Shown piece by piece: positions 24,983 through 35,722 of a DNA stretch of 64,000 nucleotides. Origin of the DNA: Alitta virens (lineage: Eukaryota; Annelida; Polychaeta; Phyllodocida; Nereididae); NCBI GenBank assembly GCA_932294295.1, contig OW028573.1, forward strand, positions 67,743,829 to 67,807,828, given 5' to 3'. A program made the position numbers and the translations under genes. How positions within the stretch are numbered: the stretch's first letter is position 1; each line of letters starts with the position of its first letter. The notes beneath the pieces were generated by a model, which ran no database searches, was not told the origin of the DNA, and saw nothing but the letters and a program-made list of their open reading frames with translations.

Positions 24983-26869
24983 ATGGACCGTTTGCTAATT
25001 TCCATACTTTTTTGCTGTATAATGGTAAGTTAAATTTTGAATATGTGTAATATTGTATATGCATAAAACTTTTACAAAGCATGCAGGCCGATCTAATAAA
25101 TTTTGATATTTTACCAAAACAAGAATATTAAAAGATGGTTTGAATTCAAGGTTTTACAAGAAAGGCCAAAAATTCTTTACTGCTATTTCATGAACTACAG
25201 TTACTTTCATAAAATATGGTGGTTTAAAGACAGCTGTAGCAACCTATTCCTGTGGTTAAAGCCAGCTGCTTCTGTCTACTTTTAGCTTGTAGTCGGCTTA
25301 CACCTACCACCACTTTGAGTAAGCAGCTACAGAAGTTGTCTAGCTTTGTCTAGGTTCAATTTGACAGGCTGTTTTGATGAAACTAAATGTACGTGCACAC
25401 AGGTTGACACTTCAGCCAGCAGCTAAATTCAGGTGAGTTGAGTGAAATTGCTTATACAGTTAGTTCCATAAAAATGGTGGACTCTAGACACCTGTAGCAA
25501 CCTATTCCTGGCAGTAGCTATAACTGGCTATAACCAACTGCTTCTGTCTTGTAATAACTAACAGTCGGTTTACACTTACCACCACTGAAAAAGATATAAA
25601 CCCTGGTAAATGTAAGAAATTTATCTAATATATCATAAATATGTATTTGCATAAGACATACATCTTTTCAAAAAGAACTGTAAATTTATGCACCAGATGA
25701 TGCTGCTTGTACTTTTAGATCCAGGTGAGTAGCCAGCTTTAGCCACAGTTCCTGTAATGGCAGGTAGCACCATATAGCAGAAGTTGTCTAGCTTTGTCTA
25801 GGTTCAATGTGACAGTTCGTTTTATGAAACTAACTGTATATAGTTAGTGAAATGGCAGTAAGCAACAAGACTTGAGCAAGGCAATTATTGCCCCATTCTG
25901 TTTAGTATCCAACTTCTGGAAGTAATTTAGGCATTTGTCAAGAATCCCTTTTTATGGTTTATATTAGTTCAAGTGTACAACACAAAAAAGAAACAAAAGA
26001 CATTTCAGTCTTTACCAATACATGTGTATGTTTCTAGGTCAGTTGCGATGGACACCATAGGCGGAATCAGTGCATACCATCCTTAATGAAATGCATGAGA
26101 GTACCAAGAGTGACAAAGGTATTGCAGAATCCCAGGAGAGTGTCTATGATGGATAAATGCATGTAGGTACTCTATTCCAGCAGAAATAACACGATTAGTT
26201 TGTCTTCCTACAATATTTTCATATTACAGCAGATTTCATAGACTTGGAAACAAGACTCCAGAAGACATCATGTGAATCCAAGGGACTGTTCTGTCCAATG
26301 AGAGTCCTGCTGGATTCACAAAATGTCCTCTGGATCTGCAGTTAAGTTTTTGAGTTCGAGTTCTGCAATTTACTGTGAGCAATTGTGCATGGTCACTGGT
26401 AAATGCACGAAATAACTAATACTAGGTGAACAATCCATGTCAATATTATAGCAGTTTTCACGGGTTTTGGAAAATAATTATACGTCATGTGAATCCAGGT
26501 TATGGGAGTTCCTCAGACAATGGGAGACCTGCCAGCCCTGGATTCACATGACGTCCTCTGCAGTTAGCGACCAAGTCTATGACATATGCTGCAACGTTAA
26601 GCAACATTTGAATTTGAGGGAAGCCCATTTGAAAATCTAATATTTATTAAGGACATGCATGCATTTCTCTTTCCAGAGCAGTAAAGATTATGCGAGGATG
26701 CCTGTCGCACTGCAGTGTGGAGTTCCTTAGAGCTTCAGGGATCCTAGACAGTGCAAGAGATCTTATGGTAGCGTCATCCTATCAATGTCCAAGGTTTTGT
26801 TTGGATGAAAACTTCCAAATGGACTGCAAAAACAATTATGTGATTCAAGACGATCTTTTCGATTATTAA
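24983..26869 (+). CDS. Small secreted eight-cysteine protein, paralogue 2 with C-terminal extension
   Basis: Exons 24983-25024, 26038-26162 and 26677-26869, 119 residues. Exon 1 encodes MDRLLISILFCCIM and ends at GTAAGT, phase 0. Exon 2 runs from GTTTCTAG to GTAGGT, phase 2. Exon 3 follows CTCTTTCCAG. Cysteines 26, 33, 55, 64, 68 and 93 have exactly the spacing of paralogue 1. An extra cysteine in VSC at the exon junction probably belongs to the signal peptide. The protein runs 18-21 residues beyond its sisters and gains cysteines at 97 and 106, giving eight in the mature form. CLDLC has become CLSHC. Intron 1 carries two MITEs (25196-25391, 25455-25838) and intron 2 two fold-back elements (26224-26375, 26446-26600). 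AATAAA is at 27026-27031. The function is unknown. Confidence 0.8.
25196..25391 (+). mobile_element. MITE family 1, copy 5, internal deletion
   Basis: Only 196 bp. Both termini survive but the middle (the TATCATAAATATG region and its flanks) is deleted. It sits in intron 1 of paralogue 2. Confidence 0.8.
25455..25838 (+). mobile_element. MITE family 1, copy 6
   Basis: 384 bp with both termini, 63 bases after copy 5 in the same intron and the same orientation. It includes an extra internal segment (about 25645-25715) also seen in copies 7 and 8. Confidence 0.85.
26224..26375 (+). mobile_element. Fold-back MITE family 2, copy 2
   Basis: TTACAGCAGATTTCATAGAC on the left, ATCATGTGAATCC near the inner left arm and GGATTCACA on the inner right arm. 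The arms are imperfectly complementary. In intron 2 of paralogue 2. Confidence 0.7.
26446..26600 (+). mobile_element. Fold-back MITE family 2, copy 3
   Basis: Complementary arms run from TTATAGCAGTTTTCA to ATATGCTGCAACGTTAA, with the inner pair ACGTCATGTGAATCC and GGATTCACATGACGT. It lies only about 70 bases from copy 2 in the same intron. Confidence 0.75.
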
Positions 26870-27025
26870 ATTTGCATTACGTGTATTTAGCTCCTCTGTA
26901 AGTATATATTTGTGTGTGTACAAGAAAACTGTGAAATGACCTGTGCTAACATTAAGGAAAGGCCTACAAAACAGGGCGTTACATTTGTACACAAGTGAGA
27001 TATTTTCATAATTTTTAAGAAAATT

Positions 27026-27031
27026 AATAAA
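27026..27031 (+). promoter_or_regulatory. Polyadenylation signal, paralogue 2
   Basis: Canonical AATAAA about 157 bases after the stop codon, the first clear one downstream. Confidence 0.45.
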
Positions 27032-28867
27032 TTAGCCATCGTGCTACATACGCAGAAAACCACAGGAAGAGGATTGGCATCCTGGCCTTAGCATACTCAA
27101 TAAAATATGTCGCTAAACTTTGCAACTCAGACCTGCCAAAATGACCATGTGTAGTATTTAGATTGTAGTGCTCAGTAATCAATTCTGATGCAACGGTAAC
27201 TGAAAGGTGTCAATTGGCACCAGTATAGCCTCAAAAATATGCCTCTACTATCTATACTGCAGAATCCCTGGCAGAAGTTGTGAGTGAAACAATGATGTCA
27301 TGGCTGCAAAGAGTCGACGTAATGAGTTGATAGAAAGGAAAGGCAGAGGAAGTGGCTGTCAGGCTCCTTATTTACTACAGCAATGGATGACTACCTCTTT
27401 CAAGGAAAACCTTGCAGTGGTGCGTGGGAGGGAGAGGGGTGTGTACCATTCTGCAGGAAGGCCACCAGGTGAAATAAATTGAACTACATTCTATCAGCTT
27501 CAACCCCTGTTTCATTCACCCAGCCCAATTATCTTGGCACCATTCACATTCTTAAGATTAATATATGCGGCTTTTGCAGCACGCAAGTCACCAAAGCTGG
27601 AAGATTTATTGCTTCTATGTGGTAAATGGGATGTCTTGCATATTGCAATATGTCGTTTGAATAGTTGCTTTGCCACAGAAAAGATGTATTTGTCAAAAAG
27701 CCAGTAACCTGGTCATCACTATACTATACGTGTCCCATACCACAGAACCATATTGAGCTTCAGAATGCTTTCAATATGGTATCAGACTCAGGCCATACAT
27801 GGTGTCTTTAATGTTCTTTCTGCCTTTCTTCCACACTTTTTATTTCGGTTCAGCACAGAACTCTTTCACTGCCAGACAACAGTAAGAAACACAGCAGTGT
27901 CCAACTAGGGAGCGTCAATCAATTCCAGACCACATGAATTTCAGAAAAGCATTGATCTTCACAGAAGCATAGAGGCAACAAGAAAGAGGGCCCACATTAA
28001 ATTTACACAAAGAGAAGTATTGGAATTAGTTCACAGAATGCTAAGAAATCCAATCGGAAAGGCTTCACATCTTTAAACTCAATTTGAAACATATTGAAAT
28101 TTTTTGAACAGAAACAAAACATCCAAATATACACTATATATTTCTTGGAAATGAAGGATAATTCAGGCCCTACATGGTGGAGATGTTACTACATGTTTAT
28201 TTTAACTGGTATTAAAACTCACATACAAAAAATCACATGCATGCCTTAAGACACTATAGCTCACGCTTAAAATAGATGTTCCTAGCCTCCTATAAGAATT
28301 TTAGGTGCAAGATGGCGATATGACGGCAAATAAATAACGCAACTGACCCACATGTTTCGAACCTTTGTAAATTGGGACCGAAAATGAAATCGAATTAAGA
28401 TTTGTATAAATTAGACAATGTTCTCTTTTTGTCTGTATCCACCACCCTCGATCCTCTGCAATAGAGTAAAGGGGGTTTCACACATAGCCGGATCAGACGC
28501 CGGAGCGTCCCGGAGTAACATTTTATTACCTCCGGTGGGTTCCGGGATCAAAGAGCTGTTAAATGTCAACAAAAAATAAAAGTTTGACGATGTGTACACG
28601 TTGTCAATACGGTCTCAACAAGAAGCAACACGGAGCTAACACGACTGTCCCGTTTAGAATGCGGAGTGAACTGGATTTTCACGGTGCCTTCGCGGATATC
28701 ACCGGTCTTTACACCGTGTTCATTCGTGTGGAACTGTGTTGCTCCTTGTACTCTCCGGCGTTAATGGCGGCGAAATATTCATGCCCGGTTGACGCCGGAT
28801 GTAGCTGGAGATATGCCGTAGTCAATACGGAGATTCCCGGAGATCGGCGGAGTATATTGGGAGTCTA

Positions 28868-28914
28868 TACGGATCTACACGGATCTACACGGATCTACAT
28901 GGACCAACACGGAT
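28868..28914 (+). repeat. 12-bp tandem array ACGGATCTACAC
   Basis: About four units inside the 667-bp element, the last two diverged. Confidence 0.7.
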
Positions 28915-28990
28915 TTAACTATTCCGGGATCTCCGGCATGAAAAATTAAACATGTTTAATTTTTTTGCCGGAGTCCCACGGTGTTACCGG

Positions 28991-29030
28991 ACAATGCCGG
29001 ACAATGCCGGACAATGCCGGACAATCCCGG
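28991..29030 (+). repeat. 10-bp tandem array ACAATGCCGG
   Basis: Four units, the fourth with one change, on the other side of the palindrome within the 667-bp element. Confidence 0.8.
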
Positions 29031-31817
29031 ACATGAACAAGATGTCTATACGCCTTTCCCCGGAGTATGCGGGAGTATTCCGGAGTTGTCCTCCGGGACG
29101 CTCCTGCGTCTGATCCGGCTATGTGTGAAACCCCCTTAAGCGATCGGATGGCTGGCCTTAATTTGCCAACCATAAGGTTACAAGGTCATGTCCAAGAACT
29201 GAAGACTCAGATGGTTTTATTCCTGCAAAGGTCAGTGGTCCTTTGACCCATTAAATGTCATTTTTGAGCATTTGTTGAGTGGTTTTATGTAACAGACGCC
29301 TCATTGTGACTAATTGCATGGCAGTATCCGGGAGCACACGATATTTGTAATGGCACTATTATAGCCTCCAGCTTCTAATGTACTCTTCTCGTTATGCAGT
29401 GTATTTAGTTTCTAAATGACCTACTACACTAAAACCGAACAGTACACATTGTGTCACAACCAAATAAACATATGTACACCCAGCCCCTTTTGGTCTTTTT
29501 CAATATACAGGTCAAACTCAACATTAAAACAGTTACTGAGTGACAAACAAGAAACATTTCACAAATAAAGACAACAAATTCTTAAAATAACTGGCGTTCT
29601 ACTAAAGAATTTGAATCCCGAGACACCAACAACGTTTTGATAAACTGTACAGGATGAAAAAGTGTCTTTTTTGCTCTTCCAGATTAGAAGTATCTGTATG
29701 AAATATTTAAGCTGATGCTGTCCGGTTATTCTCTCGAGCCGTAAACTCTTCCACTTCACAACAGCCTAAGTAAACAAAAACACAATGGTCTCACCGCAGC
29801 AGAAACCAAAAACAGCTTCAACTAAAATACATCCCAGTCTCTTTCTCTTAGGCCCCTAGACACCTGGTTTGGGCTTTGAGATTTCAAAACAAAAGAGCCT
29901 AACACCTTTTGGCTGGCATTTTTTCTTGACACGTTTGATGAGTGAAAGAACTTGGGAAAACAAATGGGATTACGTCGTTACTATGGAGACTAACAAACAT
30001 GACACTAGCTTGCAAAGTCAATTACTTAGCAGGCAACGAATGTTTAAGAAGCAAAACATTTTTTTGTAGCGAATGAGTTAGGACTTCAGGAAGTGTTGTC
30101 ACCACAACGAAACTATCACTTGCAAAGAAATTATTCGACCTTTTGGACTTGAAGGTAATTGCAAACTCACCAACATTTTGCACGTTAGACTTTGTTAAGT
30201 TAATGTATACCACTAGACATTATAAAGTTGGAAATTGTGCACTGGAATGGAATAGCAATAGCTTTTGTATTAGGATGAATGGACAGCAGTAAGTCATGGT
30301 CAAGCCACCCTACAGTACACAGCTTGGTGGCATCTCTTATCCTTGTAGCATCCTCTCCCCACACTAGCATCCCCGCATCTTTGTACAAGCAGCAAGCCCA
30401 GCAGCCCACCAGACATCACACAGCGGGGAAAGTGTCTGGACTCCGGAGTGGCACAAAGAGTATCAATTCTCTAATGGACACATTCCTGATTCTCTTGGCT
30501 TAATATTTCATGAAATGGCGTTTAGAGACACGACAAAGCCATCTGCATGGGCTTTGTATTTTCAGCACAGCCAAGTGTCAGTACGTTGCCTGGATCAGTC
30601 CTGCACGTGTTGATGATTACAACAATAAAACAACTAAAAGAAAAGGGAGATAAAGTCTTGCCTTAGTGGGACTCAGTGATATAAAGCATCACTGCCAGCA
30701 TCATATGCTCATAAGTTTGATGCTAATAGGAGTTAGATCATCATAAGGAGAGACATGTTATGAGCATGCATTGTTGCTCACAATGCAAGGCATTTTAAAG
30801 GGGCTTTTATACTGCACTTACTTTTTCGGAATCCTCCCCATCCGTGCAACTCTAATTAGGCTAGTAATGACACGACTGCAATAAAAAAATCCAGCTAAAT
30901 TCTGATGAGAATGAGTAAATTTGATTAAAACACAATAGATGCACAGTGTGAAGCAGTGGTGGTGGCTTGAATGATGACAGACATTAAGGCTGACCAGTGA
31001 TACACAACAACTACCTACATATCCCCTTATCTTTCTCTCTAAGCCACACTGTTTTCAGAAGTGCTGATATTATACGGTCAACTGATTCGATTTATTTGTG
31101 CTTCGTCCAATTACTTTGTTTTGGGCTTGGCCTACTTTCTTGCACACAACAAAGATACATTTGTACTCCTTTACATAATTATAATGCCTTCCATCAAAAT
31201 AGCCCATTGTGTCTGCACAATGGATTTTCTTGGTTTGCTACAAAGGTGATTTTGCCTCCAGCATTCGTTTGGCCATGTTTAGTTCGTTACTATTTTTTGT
31301 TCCAATCGCACATATTGAAAAGAGCGTCTGTTGTTGCTTTCCTCGGCTGTCAAATAATCAGAATTCTCTTTCAAAAATACAAACAACAAAAAATCTACAT
31401 CTCCATTTTGTCAAATATGTAGTCCATACACCACTTAAACTGTCTCCCAACAGTCAGGCACTCAGTCATACGTTTTCAGTGATGTTTAGTGAACGGTGTC
31501 AGATTTAACACTACTTCCGTTTCCGTCATATGTGCAGCAAGTGCTTCCCGTCATTTGGAGGATGCCACTGTAAGACAAACAAGATTGAATCGAGCAGGAA
31601 GATTCATAATGGCCAAGAAATATGCGTAGCAGATGGCAGGAGGCAATGATTCCAATGTATGCATAACCCATGCATACAAACATGCAATAGCCATTGGAGA
31701 ATGCCACTGTTATGCATGGATGGTCACAGCTTGCAAGGAAAGAAGAAAACAAAACCGTCACTTGGACGAATTAAGTTCTCTTCTTTGTCACAGTCCTTGC
31801 CATGATTCCAGAGTCAA

Positions 31818-32021
31818 CTTACTGTAATTTTAGAGACAGACACCAACTGTGACTTACTGTGATTTCAGAGACAGACACCAACTCCGACTTACTGTGATTT
31901 TAGAGACAGACACCAACTTACTGCGATTTCAGAGACAGTCACCAACTCCGACTCACTGTGTTTTCAGGGATAGAAACCAAATGAGACTTACTTTAATTTC
32001 AGAGGTAAACACCAAACTGCA
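31818..32021 (+). repeat. 35-bp minisatellite, six units
   Basis: Units of the form CTTACTGTGATTTCAGAGAC followed by AGACACCAACTCCGA. The third is six bases short and the last two are more diverged. It is open in one frame for about 80 codons, but only because of the repeat. Confidence 0.85.
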
Positions 32022-33264
32022 ACAGAACTCCATATATTGTATTGGTTCAAAGCCCAAGCTTAGTATAAGTATCATGATAACTTGCAAGGTTTAGGTACAT
32101 TTTGTGTCAGCCATGACAGAAACAAGCATTTTGCTTACAAACAATATAATAACGGTTTATTGCTATTTCCATTGAACGAGGTCGTAATAAACCAAAGAGC
32201 TTCTAAAGACTCACATCTCAGAAAATTGCCACTGTGGCCTTGAATATGCTACAGATGCCCAAACGTCTATTACAGAAAATCTTTCTGCTGAAGGTCTGAG
32301 ATAGATATGACGCCCAAATTAGCCATTATTACTGAAAGGTAATTAGTCAGCTTTATCTGACCACTTATTTAACCTTAGTCAGTGTCATGTAAGTGACAAA
32401 TGACACTTGGTACGGCTAAGAGGCAGACATTCTAGGCAAGGTCAAAATAGTTAAAGTTTCTTAAAAATGTCTAAAAAAGAAATAAGTTGCTTTGACAAAT
32501 CTTCTACCATGAGATTTTCAGTGTCCAATTTCTGGTAGAGAAGTTTAAGTACCTCGTTTGTCAGGTCACATACATAACTAAGGATAAAGTCCTCAAGCCT
32601 TTGAACCATAAAGGAAAATCCACGATTAAGGAACCGCCTTCCAATATGGAAGTCAAGGAGGCACCAAAGAAAGTCAATGAACACTCCATTATTCACAAAG
32701 TAGAAACTGACAGCATTAGCTTGTCTTGATTAAACCAATCAATCCCCCCAAACTGAATAAATGCGTCAATTGCCTAAATGAGTTATCAAAAGAGAAAACT
32801 GATGTCCTCCTTTGATTAATGCATTGATACTTCAGGAGGCTATTACAGTTGCAAGAGACACTTGAACAAGAAGCCAAGAGAACCTAAAAGCTGTCATTAA
32901 GTTGGCATTAGTTAAATGGATGAGAGGCTGTAAGTGTTCTTTGTTTCAAGAAAAGTGAAGAATTACACGACCAAGTCTTGCCGTTACATTGCCTAATGCA
33001 TCACGCAACCTGCTCGTCAGCATCGGAGGGTCAGGCAGAGAGCATGGATCATCTCAACACCAGGGGGCACTACAAGGGGTTACGACCCCTCTGCTGAACC
33101 AAGATAAAAGTTTCCTGACTATACGGCATAATCAAATTAAGATGGAGACTGCATGTGCCCACAGGACAAAGTCGTGTGGTCCCCCGAGACCTCAGAAAAT
33201 ATACGACAGCTGCTCAAGATGATTGAAGGCACAGGCTTATTGCATCATAATGCATGATGGCGGT

Positions 33265-34165
33265 TGGCATCATTTTACAACTCTATAATCTGTTACCAGA
33301 CAAGGACGTTGTACTAAACCAAGATGCATCAGGTACTTACAGATATTGCTTCAATATTTAGGCTAAATATTCTGAAAAAGTGCAGTTTAGCGGACCCAGA
33401 TATATGACCATATTTAGCACCTCCTTACTTTACCCCAAATGTTTTTCTAATTGTGATAGAACTTAAAACTTATATATATTTCATATTTCATTGACGCCAA
33501 ATGTGGGCATAAATTTGAGTCCGCTATACTGCACTAAACCCAAATATTCATATTTAAAGTCTACTGCTCATTGGAATTGCGGTGAATGATATGAAAGACA
33601 TTTTGAGTGAAACTTCTCTCTTAAATAATGGTCACTTCCCGACATGTTACACTATGATGTATCAGGTACAGATATTGATTCAACAGTTAATCGAGAATTT
33701 TTCATACATGTCATTTGTAAAGGCTGCACCTCTTTGAAATTCCTTCACCAGCTGTTTTGGTGAATGATGTGAAACTTCTTTTTTAATAAAACCAACTTTT
33801 TCTCATCTTAACTCTTTCATCTGTAACCAGATCAGGGATTTACTAATATTGTATCCACAGTTAAATGTGAATATTTCATACATGTCATACTGACTGCTCG
33901 TTGGAATTGATGCGAAGACATCTTGAATGAAACTTCTCTCACTTCGCATCATTTTACAGCTCTGTATCTATATCTGTTACCAGGCAAGGAAGTTGTACTT
34001 AACCCTGATGTATGAGGTACTTACAGATATTGCTTTAACAGTTAAACTAGGATATTCCATAATGTGATATTAAAGACTACTGCTTGTTTGAATTCCTTCA
34101 GCAGCTGTTGTGATGAGTGATGTGAAAGGCATCTTCAACTAAACTTCTTTCTCAAATAAAGCTCC
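33265..34165 (+). repeat. Degenerate tandem repeat, about 200-bp unit, roughly four units
   Basis: Recurring blocks in the same order: GCATCATTTTACA, CTGTTACCAG, AAGGANGTTGTACT, GATGTATCAGGTACTTACAG, ATATTGCTTCAACAGTTAA, TTTCATACATGTCAT, CTGCTCGTTGGAATT, GTGAATGATGTGAAAG and GAAACTTCTCTC. Individual units lack some blocks, and the first is split by an inserted MITE. Confidence 0.7.
33379..33535 (+). mobile_element. 157-bp MITE nested in the tandem repeat
   Basis: Terminal inverted repeats AGTGCAGTTTAGCGGACCCA and (complement of the right end) AGTGCAGTATAGCGGACTCA differ at three of 20 positions. The interior is AT-rich. The repeat-unit sequence resumes on both sides. Confidence 0.7.
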
Positions 34166-34879
34166 TTTTGAAAGGCAAGAGCTGCAAAAAAGTTACAAGC
34201 AGCAGTTATCTTTGCAAACAGAATGCGGGTTAAATGCAGATTTCTTTAGGTTGTATTGACAGACAATGACAGACTACTTCGGAAGAGATGAGCAAAACTT
34301 TTAGGAAAGGAGCATTTCACCAAACGCATTGGGAAGAAACCAATCACGAACAGTGGTGTGGCCTGGGAAATCAAAGCACGCAATTTCGTCTTTTATTGTC
34401 TGCCAAAAAAGAAATTAAGAAGAAGAAAAATGTAGAAGAATAATAAATGAGTGCAATTCCCAAGATGAATCTATGAGACATTGTCAAAGTGTCAAGGTGT
34501 CAATGTGCGTGTCCCCATCAAAGCATCTTCCAGGAAAATTTAATACACTGCACGATATATTGGATTCTTAAACAGACAGTGCCATGTAGCATAATCATAC
34601 TGAGAGACAATGGGGTGGGTGGTTTACTAAAAAGTGAAATCTATCAACATAGGCATTGACTGAAGTCTGCGTCATAAGAGTCTACACTGGTCTGTGTCAG
34701 AATGGATCAAAAGAAAACAGCCTACAAAGACCTTGCTTTTTGGAACGTGCATATTTCAGGCAAAAGAGGAGCTACGATAACCAGCATAACCAGCCTGTTT
34801 CCATGCCTCTTTGTGGCAAAGCTATGGAAATATAATGGCAAAATGCTGCAAGGTCCAACAGTTGTGTTGGTTCCGCTGA

Positions 34880-35130
34880 ATCCATTGATGTCAGTTCAGA
34901 TTCCTTTATCAGGCAACTGAATGCCTGCCCTTACAATCCCCTACATAATGCCGAGCAGGAAGTCATGATATTTAGTGGCAGATTAATGCAACTGTGATAA
35001 GACTTTTCACAGCTTCCAGGGCGCAACAATCTGTCCCAGGGATTCTGCACCAACATAATAATTGTCCCTTCGTGGATCTGCAACCTTTGTTCACCTAGCT
35101 CAATAGCTTTTGGGTGACGCCCCGCCAGGA
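34880..35130 (+). repeat. Dispersed repeat with highly conserved core, copy 1
   Basis: The core at about 34961-35039 (beginning GTCATGATATTTAGTGGCAG, ending CAATCTGTCCCAGG) matches the sequence at 48574-48652 with two differences. The flanks on both sides can be aligned only loosely. No inverted termini or coding frame seen. Confidence 0.75.
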
Positions 35131-35722
35131 TGCAAGGATTTATTGCATGAATGTAGTCAGGAGAATGAGGCACCATAGAACCAAGTTTATTTACCCAGCA
35201 TGCCGTTGCATTCAAGATATATGTATACAAATAAGGAACAAACCACCTGGATGAATAAAATGTCCTGAGCAGCACACAAAATGCGCATGTTGAGAGAAAA
35301 TATAATGTACTGGAAAAGCCTTTTTATTTTTATTTATTTTTTATTAATCATAAATCAAATTGTAATTGATTAAATTCACCAGAAATAACCGTAATCCTAT
35401 TTATTCTGAAGCAAAATGTTTCTCTTTTAATGAAAAACTAAATCCAGAAAAAAATAAGACGACAAATGTTCTTAACTGAATGGGAAACTTAATAAAATGT
35501 CTGCATTAAAAAGTTCTCCATTCGAGAGAAATAGTTTTTCAATTTGTGCAAAATCACGACCGCAACTTTTTCAACAAGTCTGGCACAGTAAGCAATATGT
35601 GGAATTGCTGATTTATCCCAGTTATGTCATGTCAGATGTTATAGTAGGTAATTAGGCTGACCTGGTGCACTTGATGGCAGCTAACAGCTCAACAATCCAG
35701 TCAGTCCGCCAAAATCTGCACC

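Larger units (their letters stand above)
28470..29136 (+). mobile_element. 667-bp CCGG-rich inverted-repeat transposon, TAA target duplication
   Basis: The left terminus AGGGGGTTTCACACATAGCC is exactly mirrored at 29117-29136, and the mirrored arms extend about 45 bases (through GGATCAGACGC and GGAGCGTCCCGGAG) with one mismatch. TAA flanks both ends (28467-28469, 29137-29139), a target-site pattern used by PIF/Harbinger-type elements. The interior is full of CCGG/TCCGGA motifs, strikingly GC-richer than its surroundings, and has two short tandem arrays and a 24-base perfect palindrome at 28941-28964. Two frames of 75-128 codons inside look like by-products of this structure. Confidence 0.82.
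26870..35722. other. Non-coding interval between paralogues 2 and 3
   Basis: Contains the 667-bp element, the minisatellite, the degenerate tandem repeat and one dispersed-repeat copy. I found no further exon with the cysteine spacing of the cluster. Confidence 0.5.

Noticed and set aside
24983..25024. Possibility that the cluster encodes con-ikot-ikot, defensin or saposin-like proteins
   Set aside because: Cysteine order and spacing (x6, x21, x8, x3, x24, no CC pairs) do not fit those families as I know them.
28563..29173. Frames of 75-128 codons, one on each strand
   Set aside because: They coincide with the CCGG-rich arrays of the 667-bp element and contain no transposase motif.
31849..32094. 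Frame with DRHQLRLT repeats
   Set aside because: By-product of the 35-bp minisatellite; indels between units would break it in other alleles.
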